Shown: positions 34,901-47,600 of the stretch, piece after piece
Numbering within the stretch: the stretch's first letter is position 1
Layout: each line of letters begins with the position of its first letter
NCBI RefSeq assembly: GCF_932526225.1
Contig: NC_064035.1
Coordinates: forward strand, 8,605,296 to 8,669,295
Length of the DNA stretch: 64,000 nt
Reading direction: 5' to 3'
Origin: Nematostella vectensis
Taxonomy: Eukaryota; Cnidaria; Anthozoa; Actiniaria; Edwardsiidae
Translations under genes and position numbers: made by a program
The notes under the pieces: generated by a model
The model's input: only the letters and a program-made list of their open reading frames with translations
Told to the model about the DNA's origin: nothing
Databases searched by the model: none

Positions 34901-36743
34901 ACAGCTCTGGCTGGGTAATTACAAAATGTATAAAGCGTGTAATATTTTGTTCGTTCTTATAATAAGAGTTCTTTATATGTTGTCAATAAAATGGTTACCG
35001 TTTTCATTGTAAGATGGATATTTCGTAACGATTCAAATGGATTTATTTCCTTACTGTTATTTGCGTCTTATTAGCATGTATTTTAATGCACGAAAAAGAA
35101 ATTGTCACACAAATCGCGTGAGTCTTTAACCTCACCCTTATTTCACATTTGGGTGCTTACCTTCGTCTGCACCAAGAGACCATGGTCTCTTGTCTGCACA
35201 TATTGCACATAGTACAGGACCGTAGCAGGGGGTGGGGCACTGGGGGAAAGTTCCTAAGACACGCACAATTCGTACGAACGCCATTTGAATATAGCCTGGA
35301 CTTGTGTTTTCTTAGGAACGACACTCTGACGAAGAACCAGGGGGTGATCTCACTTGTGTGCAACAAAAACATGACTAGGAATGAAACGGAGTTCAAGTAC
35401 ATCGGCCTTAAGTACGATATGCACTCTATTTACGTAAGTAACTGGCCATCCTATAAACTATCCTATGTTTGGTGTTCAGATATTGATCTTGTCTCAGCAT
35501 TCATCAATAATTGGTTTTAGAAATATCAATTCTAAATAGCTAGTACGTATTTCTTAGGATACATTTCGGGATCTACACTAAGAGAGTTGTGTGCATGCTT
35601 GTTATCCAAAAATTCTTAAAGGAAATGGTTCTTTTTTAAAAACAAGATCAATCTTGCGCTTTTTTCCTCCCACCATCAGCTATGCGACTTGCAGAGGACG
35701 TGGGGGAATAGGGAGAACCAACCCATCTTTTTCATCGCCGTTACAATGCGACGCGCGCTACCGTGCCCATTTTTTGGTCAGTTGACAGTTTTGTGGATTA
35801 TCAATAAGTATGCGAGAAACATACATATGTCGTTTTAGTTTCCATACAGTTTAAAGTTTTTTTTAAAGTTCTGTACGAAGAAGGTAGCAACGGTTGCCAT
35901 CAAGAGAACCCCTCCCCCCCAAAAAATAAGGATCCCCTGTATACCTTATTGCACTTAATTTTCGCGACGTTAAAATTTCGCAATTTGGAGATGGCGATAT
36001 TTCGCGACACATTATTTTCGCGATTTTCCTATTTTCGTAAAAAACAGATCACTTTATTTTCGCGATTTTGGGATAATAAAATCAAGCAAAACAAGTGGAA
36101 TTAAAATGTGCTGTAATCATCAAAACTGAAACAGTTTGTAACAAAAAGATGCTTGGGCTAAATTTAGTTTTTAAAAAAAACTAAAAAAACAGGTCCAACT
36201 CAACCCCTTACTATATGTACATTAGATGACTAAATAGACAAGGTGTTTCCATAAAGCTTCCATAAACGGCCAATATTCCCCCAAAGGCTTCTTATGTACT
36301 TAATTTTCACGAATCTTTTAAATTTGCGAAATGAAAGTGACGCGAAAATTTTGTGTTAAGATGCACTGGCGTCTGTTGTCCATCATAGTTCTTATTTTGC
36401 CTTGTTTGCTCTTAGTATTTTTCTCTGGAAAGCAAGTGCTCGTGTGCGGGGGAATGTGGTGAGGCCCCGACCCCGCCCACCACGGCAGGTAATAGCTCCT
36501 TGTCAACTACAGCAAATAATAGCACCTTCTTGTCAACCTCAGGTAACCCCTTAATCCATGTTAGAATTAATCTATGTTTCTATGTTTTGTCTTAAGAGTC
36601 ACTTCTAGTGTATAGAGTGGTTCTAATTAGCTCTTGATACGCTTTCGTGCATACACTCTAATATGCTTTCATTTATCTGCTTTCTCTTTTTCTGAAATTA
36701 TAATTAGAGGGTGGCTTAATAAAGAGAGAGAGACAGAGACAGA

Positions 36744-36828
<85 letters not shown>

Positions 36829-37032
36829 GGGGGGTGGGGGGGAGAGGGGGTTAATATAGCCTTAATGGAAAGACCCCTCAGGTCAATTCCTCAGGTTCTC
36901 CCCCTTTCAGCGCCTCCTGGCACCACCGAAGGTCTGATCATCGGCTTGTCAGTGGCTGCGGGTGTACTACTGCTCATCGCCATTATCGCCATCGCCGTGT
37001 GCTGCAGCAGAAGAGGCTACGCGAGTGTCTAG
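31974..37032 (+). CDS. Type I membrane protein with MRH-like lumenal domain, 6 exons
   Basis: Exons 31974-32155, 33962-34082, 34421-34557, 35316-35433, 36416-36488 and 36911-37032 join in phase to 250 aa. A signal peptide ([17 protein letters not shown]) is followed by a lumenal region with CSC, NPCTPF, YKPCK, QCFSLG, LVCNK and [10 protein letters not shown]. This Cys pattern and size fit a mannose-6-phosphate-receptor-homology fold of the M6PR/ATG27 type. Several N-x-S/T sites are present. A membrane segment ([20 protein letters not shown]) and a short tail [10 protein letters not shown] end the protein. The sugar-binding Gln-Arg-Glu-Tyr set is not obvious, so lectin activity is doubtful. 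Exon 5 has a second in-phase donor at 36543, adding 18 residues rich in Ser, Thr and Asn. Exon 3 has a duplicated acceptor. Confidence 0.75.
33064..33224. mobile_element. Foldback MITE family F1, copy 2, with perfect 10-bp TSD
   Basis: A 161-bp element with inverted ends TAGCCTGCTTGCAGGCGGTA and its complement at the right. The arms then continue as CATCGCGGAAAACCCTCT at the left and its complement at the right, so more than 40 bp pair. The direct repeat ATATCTGCCC flanks it at 33054-33063 and 33225-33234. It lies in intron 1 of the MRH gene. The 9-10 bp duplication is typical of Mutator-like elements. Confidence 0.9.
33345..33431 (+). other. Orphan candidate coding exon (29 codons, phase 0 donor)
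   Basis: The ATG at 33345 opens [13 protein letters not shown], then [16 protein letters not shown], ending exactly at a GTAAGT donor (33432). Composition looks like real protein rather than intron. I do not recognise the family and found no following exon. It lies inside MRH intron 1 on the same strand. It could be the first exon of an overlapping gene, an alternative first exon, or a captured fragment in the foldback at 33411-33667. Confidence 0.35.
33411..33667. repeat. Long foldback (inverted repeat), arms over 80 bp
   Basis: CACAGGGAGCCCAAGCTCAC plus AGT (33411-33433) is perfectly inverted at 33645-33667. Inside, ACTCACCGGGCAGTTAGAAA and the following TTTTAATTACACCTCTGTAAAGTT (to about 33495) pair imperfectly with 33550-33600. 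The left outer arm is the end of the orphan exon. It may be a MITE or a head-to-head duplication. Confidence 0.8.
34281..34475 (+). repeat. Tandem duplication (107-bp unit, 2 copies) of the 3' splice site and start of MRH exon 3
   Basis: The block from CTAGTATTTATCCCGTGGGT through GTGTTTTAG and the exon start (ATGGCTCGCTGGACGACTCA to GGTCCTCC) occurs twice. Acceptors end at 34313 and 34420. Only the second copy runs on into CGAGAGTGC and a donor, so it is the functional exon; the first has no donor. This is the two-copy version of the junction arrays in GCN2 and TOP2. Confidence 0.92.
35173..35192. mobile_element. 20-bp element made of two transposon ends, flanked by 7-bp TSD
   Basis: CAAGAGACCATGGTCTCTTG is a perfect palindrome flanked by TCTGCAC on both sides (35166-35172 and 35193-35199). 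Its halves equal the left end CAAGAGACCATG and right end of the 1.1-kb element at 56857-57958, which also has a 7-bp flanking repeat. It appears to be the same family with all internal sequence deleted. It lies in MRH intron 3. Confidence 0.75.
35944..36362. repeat. CGCGAAAA-rich dispersed element (MITE-like)
   Basis: The block contains many TTTTCGCGA motifs, begins near GCACTTAATTTTCGCGACG, and ends near GACGCGAAAATTTTGTGTTAAG, so the ends are roughly inverted. It lies in MRH intron 4. Boundaries are approximate. Confidence 0.4.
36723..36824. repeat. (GA)n microsatellite
   Basis: About 100 bp of near-perfect GA dinucleotides followed by a G-rich run, in the last MRH intron. Confidence 0.95.
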
Positions 37033-37136
37033 CCCAGGACAACTGGTCTTCTGTTACCAGGACAACTGGTCTTCTGTTACCAGGACAACTGGTCTTCTGT
37101 TACCAGGACAACTGGTCTTCTGTTACCAGGACAACT
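37033..37136 (+). repeat. Minisatellite directly after the MRH stop codon, 23-bp unit, about 5 copies
   Basis: Units of GGACAACTGGTCTTCTGTTA plus CCA begin three bases after the TAG at 37030-37032, so they lie in the 3' UTR. They do not include coding sequence. Confidence 0.9.
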
Positions 37137-39044
37137 GGGAGGATGTGAAAATCTTAATTGACCAAAATTAGAGGCATTGCTATTTTTATGTAAGTAAAAT
37201 AATACGAAGGGGGTACCTGACACTTCTGCCAGTTAGCTATTGAGGGACTATTCCTCATTTTAACACGGCCAAATGGGCTTGGTGAAGAAATTATTCAAAT
37301 ATTCAACCCCCCTTTACACTAAAAAAATATGAGTCCCCCCCTAAAAAATATCGCTAAGCTTCCGCTGTGTTACATGGCCCCAGCTAGCATCCCTGTGCCA
37401 GATACTCCCACTCTGCGTTATCACTTCGGAAGAAAAAAAAAACTAGCGATCTCAAGGTGGAGTTCATGCCACTGAACTTTCACGATTTTCAAGGGTCTGT
37501 AATAAAATTACTTTGTGTAAGAAACACAATGCGATGCTATATGTGTGGGAAAAAATTAGATGCGAGTTTTTTTTTACTAGATGCTATATGTTTTAATAGA
37601 AACTTGAAGCAAGAAATATCAATAAGTGTGAACGGGCCAATTCTTAAAAAAAAAATATTTTGCAGATATGATCAATAATCGCTTTTTGGTGCGAAAATTA
37701 AGTCTAGATCCACACTTATCCGTTAAAAAAAACGTAGTAACGATACGAAAACGATAACAAGCTCTACAGCGCACATCTCTCCTAACTATTTTGCTTGTTT
37801 ACACCATGAAATTATGAATCACGAATCTTTTTCAAAAAGAGCCGTTTTCGTTTGCCCTAACGGCACCGGAGGGGTATCATTTTCAAATCGTTCCACTCTT
37901 GAGAGCCTTTCAAATTGTTACGTTTTCGGTCATCGTTTTCTCGTTTACGCGTGGACGTATCCGTTATTAACGAAAAACCTGCCTTTTTAAAACAAAAATG
38001 TGGACGGGGTTTCAAAAAGGTAGCCAACCTAGCCCAGGCGTTCTTGTCGGTTTTCTTGTGGTTGGTAAGCATTGTAACGTTACGTCTCCTGGTCTATAAA
38101 CACAAACCCGGTAAGCACGCCAGGTCAGCCATAGACTCTAAGAGTATGTATCATTCGACAAAAAGTTTACAGTGGGGGAGGGGTGAATAGAAGGGATTTC
38201 CATTCAGTTTATGGGTTTGTTAAAGGTAAAATGCTGCTTTCAACGTAAAGACATGTGTGTGTGATATTCCCCTTATGATTGTATATCTCAACAAATGCCT
38301 CCAGGGGGATCCATTCAAAGTCGTACAAGACACTTACACGTACATATTCACTTCCCAATATATCATTAATTAAGAAAAGTAAAAAAAAAACACTTATTGT
38401 CGAGTTGCTTTAAACTTTACAGAAATAGGTATTATTAATAACGTACTTAGCCATATATTACTTTAGCTAGAATCTATGTTAAAAACAAAATATAATCAGT
38501 GTTTAACAGACATGTACAAGTATTCTAAATGTATAAGTGTTCTATATGAGTTGTCTTTCACTGGGTTTGTCTACGGCAGCATAAATATAAACAGAGTGTA
38601 TTGCCTACACATGTGGCTAAGAAAAAACACTATTGATACAGTGACGGATGCGGCTCACAGACTTGATTTGTAGACTACATCAATGACCACACCTAAAATC
38701 ACATATTTATCACGTATTATTAGCTAATATCACGTGACCAGGACGTGCAATATGTTGTTTTTTTTGCTATCCACCGCCGCTGCGAAGATATAAAAATATT
38801 GTGCTCAATCTAGCTTGCCTTGAATATTTGCGTTGATGTGTGATTTGTCACAAGATCACCTAAAACCACACGGTCAACCACTACAACGCATCATCAGATA
38901 ATATCACGTGATCAGCTTATATCACTTGATTAAACGAATGTAAAGGTAATGAACAAGAACCATGTGATTATCGCGAGATAAGTTATCGTTACTAGGTCAA
39001 TTAACATAACTAGACCGTTAAACACTGCCTTAACCGTAGTCCTT
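37137..39044. other. Intergenic DNA between convergent MRH and peroxidase genes; no gene seen
   Basis: AT-rich DNA with poly(A) and poly(T) tracts. The two genes point at each other here, so 3' UTRs lie at both sides. A segment near 37700-38000 (AAACGATAACAAGC and AACGGATACGTCC-like pieces on opposite strands) hints at inverted ends of a degenerate element. I could not define it. Confidence 0.4.
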
Positions 39045-41624
39045 TCAATTGATCTTTAAATTCCACTCCACCTGCACTCCGCTGGTCACGTGAAACGTGG
39101 ACGCTTTCCACTTGATACCCGTGGTCCTTTGCAGCACCTCATTCATAGTGACAACCTTGGTCGGTAGGCGTGTCCTGTCACGCAAGTTGTACACCATCGT
39201 GTCAGGGTTTTCGTACCAGAATCGGTCCCCGTCACGCAACACCTTGAACTGCATCGCGATGATCCGAGCGAAGGTCTCCCCCACACATCCCCCCTCGACG
39301 TGCTCCTCTGCTAACCCACCCACCCACAGGTCGACATCATCGACGCTTGGGTATACCTCAAACTTCTTCAGCGTGTTCTCATCCGGGGTTATCTCGGCAA
39401 AAGATGCTCTCCGGGGCAGACCAATAGCCTCGCGAACGGCGTTGTAGTCAGCCAGTCCGTGGTCCCGTCCCCTCTGTATTCCTAAAGACACCAGGTCGAG
39501 CCCCATTGTATTTGTACCGAACAGGAAGTTCCGGACTGCGTCAGTAAATTTCGTGTCGACATTCTGGGCGAATTGCTTGAGCATGCCTCGGATGAGTGGC
39601 TCGATGCCTCCCTCTTGAATCACGCGGCCCGGGTTGAAGTAGGCGTCGCGGAGAGAGAGGTGGCCCTGTTCCGCCATCTCCCAGTTTTCATTCAGTCGAT
39701 GCATGGTGTTGCCGATTTGACTGTGACCGAACCTAAAGGGTTGGGAGGCGTATTACCATTAGAATCATTCTAATATATTGTCACCAAAACAATAATCAGA
39801 TTACTATGAACTCATCGTCACTTCTACCTCCATCATCAACTTCCATCATCTACCTCCACCATCATTTTCAGAAACAACATCATAGTTATCTTCAAAATAA
39901 TCATCATTTATCATCATCATTGCCTTTCTCGTTATCAAAACCGTCATCATAGCCATAATCATTATATAAAAATATAATAGTTGTTATAACAATAAACACC
40001 CCATCACTAACAACCTTGAAACCTTAAGCACCTTCAACACTGCATAGAAAGCAAAACAATAATTATCATAATCAACATCCATCATTATAATTGTCATTAT
40101 GAAAACCAAGTCATTGTTTCATCAAGACCAATAGCATCACCTAACATAGATGTCACCACGAAAATCAACTACAGTTTCTTACCTGAAAGCAGCTGTCGAG
40201 AACTCGTTAAAGATGCCCACGTGTATGGAACTGTTGTATCCCTGGTACTTGCCCAAGCGCGCGAACTCTTCGCTGCCAATCACGGTAGGCAAATACTCCT
40301 CCCACACAATCTTCTGCCACTTGGCGCGCGTGAGTGCGCGCGCGTGCTGAAACAGCGTTTCGTCATCCATGTCTGGAGTACGCGCGCGTATCTCGTCGCA
40401 GATGTGGTTGTGCTCGCGTGACCATAGCGTGTGAAGTGCGATGAGTCCAGGCTGGACATTAACTCTGTTATCTCCCGATACAAGCATCTTGTCTCGCGGT
40501 CCGTTTAGTAGGTTTAGGTTTGGGACTTGTTTGGTGTTCGGGGTGATCATCTCACCTTCTTGATGCTTCAGCTTACCGTGTTTCATTGAACGCAACATCT
40601 GTGTGCGCTCGGCTTGGGATCCGTACAGAAATGACAGGTCCAGAAACGCTGTGATTTTATTGACCTGAGAACAACAGAAACACAGCGTTACATGGCGTAA
40701 CGCAACCGGGTCAAAATAACTTAAAACGACTCAGTCAGCCATCCTTAAGAGCCTTGCTTTCCTTTGCATTATACATAATCAAAACGACATAATAATCTAG
40801 GAAACATAACTTCATCTTTGGCTAGCCCTTTCCAATGGATAAAATTGCCCAAAGTGATTTGTAGATAGGGCGATAATAATTGATAATTTCTACTGACTAT
40901 GGCGCGCGGCAACTGTATGTGAATATTGACTTTCGGGTTTAGTAGTGGGTGGCGCGTCATAATCTCCCCTTTTCCTTCTACGAGCCAAATGAGGATGCAC
41001 TGCTCTGGGCTCGCTAACCCCACCCATTGACAGGAGGGTGGAGGGGTCATCATTTATCACCCTTCCCATCTGTTTTCGGGTCCCTTTTAGTCTTTCCGTG
41101 TATTCTCCTTTAGACCGGGTGTTGGAGCTAGTTAGTGTTCAGTAGCTATTTCTTACCTGTTCTCGAGGTTTCCCGTGTAGCTTTCCTGTCGTCTGCAATT
41201 TCGCCGATCTTCTAAAGCGCATCATCTGTGTTCCCGTACCGTGCGGGTCAAACCACGGGTCTCCCGCGGGAATCGGGATCCCAAAGTTCTCCGACGTCAG
41301 AAAGTTGGCGTAAGGCGTTGCAAAATCTGTGTCGTGAGCCACCAATTGGCCAAAGTGCATGTGGAACTCGTTAAGACCTTCTTTGCTGAATACATCCACG
41401 CGCTGGTCGAAGATTGCGTTAGATATCGCCCGCGGTCCGGGTCGCGCTTGGCCAGAGGGTTCCTCAAAACCATCTGCGTACGCAGGCTTGGCAAGTCGCA
41501 ACAGAGGCATCATGGGTTTGCCAAGGTTAGGGTGATGGACGTTATTGCCGACGGCGTCTATTCGCGGAAATCTCTGGGCGGAGAACTCTTTGGCGGAAGG
41601 GTCAGGACCTTGGCTTTTTGTGAC
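39045..41624 (-). CDS. Fusion gene exons 7-9: haem peroxidase domain (peroxidase-cyclooxygenase superfamily)
   Basis: Exon 7 has FHMHFGQLVAHDTDFATPY with the distal His, and WFDPHGTGTQMMRFRRS. Exon 8 has FLDLSFLYGSQ, the distal Arg in GDNRVNVQPGL, and HTLWSREHNHIC. The exon 8/9 junction makes RFGHSQI with the proximal His. Exon 9 has LGIQRGRDHGLADYNAVR and ends NLKIN. Compared with myeloperoxidase, the Asp before the distal His is Ala and the Glu three after the distal Arg is Val. Those residues link haem covalently in mammalian enzymes, so covalent haem is unlikely here. All core haem-binding residues are present. Confidence 0.92.
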
Positions 41625-44600
41625 CTTTATGTGTTCCAGAAATAATGTCGTTAAATGGTGCACATGTTTAAACCACGGGAGGGGCAGGGACTAGGCAAGC
41701 TCTTTAGAAGAAGAGTAGGGGTGATTACAAACTCTTGGGGAGGGGTGGTAAATGTTAATCACACTTGTGCACCACATGTCTAAACCACGGGAGGGGCAGG
41801 GGCTAGGCAAGCTCTTTAGAAGAAGAGTAGGGGTGATCACAAATTTTTAACAGAGGAGGGGTGGTAAATGTTAATCACACTTGTGCACCACATGTTTAAA
41901 CCACGGGAGGGGCAGGGGCTAGGCAAGCTCTTTAGAAGAAGAGTAGGGGTGATCACAAATTTTTAACAGAGGAGGGGTGGTAAATGTTAATCAAACTTGT
42001 GCACCACATGTCTAAACCACGGGAGGGGCAGGAGCTAGGCAAGCTCTTTAGAAGAAGAGTAGGGGTGATCACAAATTTTTAACAGAGGAGGGGTGGTAAA
42101 TGTTAATCACACTTTTACAGGGGAGGGGTTGGGGCTAAACAAGCTCTTTAGGAGAAGTGTAGATGTGATCACTTACAGGGGAGGGGTGTCAAGTATTAAA
42201 CACCTTTTTACAGGGGAGGGTTGGGGCTAAACAAGCTCTTTAGGAGAAGTGTAGATGTGATCATTTACAGGGGAGGGGTGTTAAGTATTAAACACTTTTT
42301 TTACAGGGGAGGGGTAGGGTTTAGCATACTCGTTTTATAGAGAGATGAGGGTCAAGCTCACACACACTGCTTGTCCCACATGGTTTAAATAAGCTATGTA
42401 GTCATATAGCTATATTAGCTATATAGTTGCAATAAACACTTTTGATTTCGTCATCCGGTGTAGATGTCGCCAATAGCCATCTGTTTTTTTATTCCAAAGT
42501 TGATCTGTGCGTCGCTCTCACCTTGACCATTACATTCGCCGTGGAGGTGGTCTCTCCGTCACTTATCGTGTACTTGAACTCGTCCACGCCGCTAAAATCA
42601 GCATTAGGATAGTAAGTCACGTGTTTCGCTCCAACAACCACGTGACCATGACACGGTGGGCTCGCCACTCCCTTCACAAGAGTCCGCTGACATGACAGGG
42701 CAGACTCCTCATAGGACGTCACTTCCATGGCATCCCGTTGGTCCAGGATGTCACGGACAGTGATGGAGACTCTTCTTGGAACGTTTTCGATGATTCTGGT
42801 ATTGTTCGTGACTGGCCAATGAACGCGCACGGTGAATGTATCCGCTGACTCGGCGCCAAGTCCAAAGTGCGCAGTCGTCTCACCCTGCGCAGAGAACGCT
42901 GACACGCTGCGAATTTCTCGCAAGATTTCTCGCTCGAGTCTAGGAGAGTAGAGATAGACTCTTGCGCCAATACTATCGCGTCCACTTTTGGCTTCAATTA
43001 CGTCCACCCTAAGAAAATCGTTTTTATTCCCGCCGATGTTCCGGTACAGAATGGGGCGCTCGGCGTTATTCGAGATCAGGACGTCAAGATCCCCATCCTC
43101 TTCGTAGTCAAACACAAGCAGACCCCGCCCATCCAGCTTGTCTGTCACTCCCCTCTCCTCGCCCCTCTCCTCAAACCTGACCACGCCCTGTCCATCCTCA
43201 AAATACCTGTTCTCAAAAAGTCTGGACCGTGTACCGTGTAAGAAGTCAGCATCAGTGTTATCAGAGTCACTGAAGCCATTAGTGTGGATAAGATCTAGGT
43301 CACCATCATTATCAAAGTCAAAAAATGCCGCACCCCACCCCCACTGACCAACACGAACACCCATAGCGTCCGTACTGTCATTGAACTTCCGGTCCCCAAT
43401 GTTCTTGAACATTCTGTTTCCGGTATATCCGAAGATAAAGCCCCCGCCCATGTAGACTGCATAGAATGGCTTCATCTGCTCTTCAGTGATGTGAATACTG
43501 GTCACAAACCAGTCTTGAAGGCCGTCAAAGTCAATGTCCGCCACCGTTGAGCCCATCCCATTCTCATCGGTTCCTATCCCAGCATCCTTTGTGCCCTCCC
43601 GGAAGGTCCCGTTGCCGTTGTTCCAGTAGACGGCGCTAGTTCTGAAGTCACCGTTGATGAGAAGGTCCATATGTCCTGTGTAATTCGAAGGAAATAGAGG
43701 TCAGTTCTTGGGGAGTCTTAGGCTGGCTTAGGTGTTAAAAAACAAACAAACAAAAAAGTATCGTAGTATTTTTAAACAGTCACACACCTCTTGGTCACAT
43801 GGTCACACACTCCTTGGTCACATGATCACACACACTCCTTGGTCACATGACTCTCCTTAGTCACACACTTCTTGGTCACACACTTATTGGTCACATGGTA
43901 ATGCACCCCTTGGTCACACATTCCTTGGCCACATGGTAACACCCTCCTTGGTCACACACTTCTTAGTCACAAAGTAACACACTTCTTGATCACACTTATT
44001 GGTCACATGGCAACAAACCTCTTGCTCACATGCTTCTTGTTTATATTAGCCTGCAAAACAGGCTCTCGGAAAGCGCTCAAAAAAACCTCACCGGAAAAGC
44101 CGTTCTATCGGATTTTACGCTCGGCCAAAAATAGTCGTCTTAATAGTGCCTTTTTCCCAGAAATAGTTTAACTTTCCAAAAATGATGCTTATTCTAAAAA
44201 TCTCACGCACCTTCCAAGCCGAGTAAAAAATGGTACACGATTGAAAATAGCACCCTTATTCTAAGCTAAAAGACTCGCTCCTTCAAGGATATTTACTATT
44301 CTAATCCCTACCATCATTATCAAGATCAGTGAACAGGGCTGTCAGCTTATATGGGCCAGGTAGGATGTCTTTCATCAGTCCAGTGTTGGCCACGCCGTAG
44401 TACCGGACGTCTACTCCGCCCATTCGGTCGGCATCTACTGTAGGGGTAGGGGTACGGAAAAGTCCGGCTTTCTCTGTCACGTCCTCGAAGAACCCAGGCT
44501 TCCCTGGAACCAATTATAGTAGATGTATTAGTGGTATTTAGATATCAATGAACGCGGCAATAAAGGGAGGGAGCTTCTGATAGAGAGGAAGAGAAAATGG

Positions 44601-47600
44601 TGATCGATGCTGCTGCTGATGATGTATATGATGTTAATAATGATGATGATGTTTTGGTAAAATGCTTTTAGTTAATTACAGTCGCTGGTGATGACGATGA
44701 TTATGATGGCGCTATGGTAATGATGGTGATGATGATGATAGTTGTAAATGTGTGAATGGCTATGGTAGTGATGTGATATCGACCTTTGCATACTTTGAAA
44801 TAAGATTTTGAATAAATAAGATTTTGAATAACTCGACATGGAAACGGCTAGCAGGCGACCTGTAGTTATGACAATGGTATTATGACGGTTATGATGATAA
44901 TAGGTGTAGGTGTGAGTGATGATGATGTTGGAATTTAGATGATATAAATAAAGTCTTTGTGTTTCAAGGTTCTTAAGAGATGATGATAATGGTGGTGATG
45001 ATTATAAGTGATCTACATAAATGATAACCTCTAGTGCATCAACGTCCCAAAGTGATGATGGTGATGATGTTGCTGATGATGACGATGACGGTGGTGATGA
45101 TGGTGATGATGATGTAGATGATAATAAAGATAATAATAAACGATTGACTTAATGGTCACCTTGTGCTCCAAGGTTTCTGAGAAGTTTGCAGTTGGAGTGT
45201 GTCCCGTTCTGATAGTCAAAGCTCTGGTCTAGATGCGGCAGCCATTCCGTGGTGTAAAAGTCCAGCCATCCATCCCCATCGTAGTCTGCAACCGCGATAG
45301 TCATAGTGCTCGTCTGGTAAGGAGAGATCGTAGGTTCCAGCGCCACGCCTCTCACCTCGGCTTCCTCCGTGAAGTGGCCCATACCGTCGTTGATATAAAG
45401 GTAGAAGCGTTTCTCCGCCATAGTAGCGATGTAGAGGTCCACGTCTCCGTCATTGTCAACGTCAGCCCATGTCACTCCTGAAGATCTGCAAAATGCAACC
45501 AGACAAGGGTGTTGGTATACCTTTTTAATTCTACAAAGCTACTCATTCGAGCTCGTTAGCAGACCTCACTATTCTACGCAGAGAAGCGTGTTAATAGACC
45601 TCTCTATTTTACTAAGCTGCTCAGACAGGCGAGCTGGTAGACCTCTCTATTCTACAAAGCTACTCATACAAGATTGTTGCGCTCAGGCTTTTAGCGGCAA
45701 GTTATTCAACGCTTACGAAAAAGCCAGAACTAGTTTTTTCAGAAATGGTTTGAATTTGCCACCAAGAATGGTCACGTGATCTCTAGCGCGGGTCCCATAT
45801 TATGTTGGGTTGTCACTTAAAAGAGTATAATATGATGATCGATTGATTGATTAATAGACGAATTATGATAATGATAAAGTGTCCAATAACCTGTGATGAA
45901 CAGTGGCCTCTAATCCCGCTTCCTCGGTCGCCAGTCGATACGTTCCATTCCCCGTATTCTTCCACAGTTGATCGGTGCCGTCCATGCGCGGGTAGTAGAA
46001 ATCCATCAGGCCGTCTCCGTCGTAGTCGGCGAGGGCGATGGCCCCATTGGCCAGATCCGGAAGGCAGAAGGCCCCTTTGATCCAAACCTTAAAAAAATAG
46101 GAATTTATTGACAAGGTCCTTCTGAATCATTATCATCAAGGAGGAGGAGGGGGGGGGGGGGGGGGGGAGGGGCTCGCGACTTTGTCCTTACGACACCTTA
46201 TTTGGCGCCCCTTGCTAAAATGCTTTTTAAAGGGTGGGAAGGAGAGAGGGGTGATTGCTTTCCAGGCGTGTTACAGCTCATGTTTTTGGAAGTTCTTTCA
46301 GGGAGCATGGGGGAAGAACCTCCCTTGGGGAGGGGGGACTCTTTTTCCTGATAACACCGCTGCATCTTTTGACTCAAAACGTGGTTCATGCCTTCAATGT
46401 AAGTGTCAAGTGTTAATATGCTTTGCGGACTATATAAAGCATGTTCTACTCTTTGCCTTCTGTTCTGCTGAAGTAGGACTAAGGTTTGAAGCCTTCTGAT
46501 TTTGAGACTTACTTAAAAAGTAAAGCATATCAAGACTTGTGAAACATACCTTTCGATTAGGATCATATTGATCGAACAGACAATCGGGGGCCTTAGGGGG
46601 GTTCCCCTGCGTAGCAGTAAAGCCTAGCTTCAGTGCGACATCCTCAAACCTAGCCTCCCCCTCTTCGGAATGTTTTGTATCATACGTCTTGATGCACACG
46701 TCAGGCTGATCATTAAGCTCGTCATTGGCTAATACAGGAATGTGCACGTGCGTCTGTTCCGTCGTCATGGCAGCGCTATCATCTAAGGCTTTGATGGGCC
46801 GAGGCTTCGGCCGAACAATGACGCGCACCTCGAACTTCCCATCAGCCGTTTCGGTCATGTTTGGATGGAGGTAGGAGTAGGCGAAGACGTCTTCCCCTGA
46901 GAATTTCGGTGCAGGGATGTACACTGTCTTGACGTCACAATATGTGTCCTCCATCTCTATTGGCGAATCAGCGAAGCATGGTAAGGAACCGTGCAAGGGC
47001 TTCTGGGATATGAGCACTTTGGCGGAGTCGGGGGAGGGGTGATACTTTTTGAAGTCGATGTTCACTGCCTTGGACTCGGAGGTTATAACGGTAAAGTGCG
47101 GGTTTGCTGTGGAGTGTTTAACATAGATCAGGGGGAAAGTTTAACTAACAAATTTAGTTTCAATTAAAGACATAAAGTATTTTCTGCATGTGCCAATCGT
47201 TCATTGAGGAGCAGTTTAATAAAGATTCTGAGATTGGCGAATAAGCAAGCGACACGCAAGTTGCAATATAATGCCTACGTAAGGCAACACCCAAACATAT
47301 ATGGTGACATGACATGGTCAACCAAAAATATCCTATGGTCTTTGTCCTATAGCCGAGTATGCTTACGTTAGTATGCTTACGTTATTCCATAAATGGATTT
47401 TGCCTTTAGCGGGATATTAGCCCTTGTGCTTAACATTATCAGACAGGTCAAAATTAACAAACCATCATTCTAATGAAATATCATTCAGTATACGAAGCCA
47501 TAGCCACTCCTAGCCGACGATTTCCAATAAATCGCCTTCTGGTATCCGTCATTCAAAATCTTTGAAGCGGATTCATTGGCCAGCACTGAAATGGTTACAA

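Noticed and set aside
36634-36880. Glu/Arg repeat protein
   Set aside because: It is translation of a GA microsatellite in an intron.
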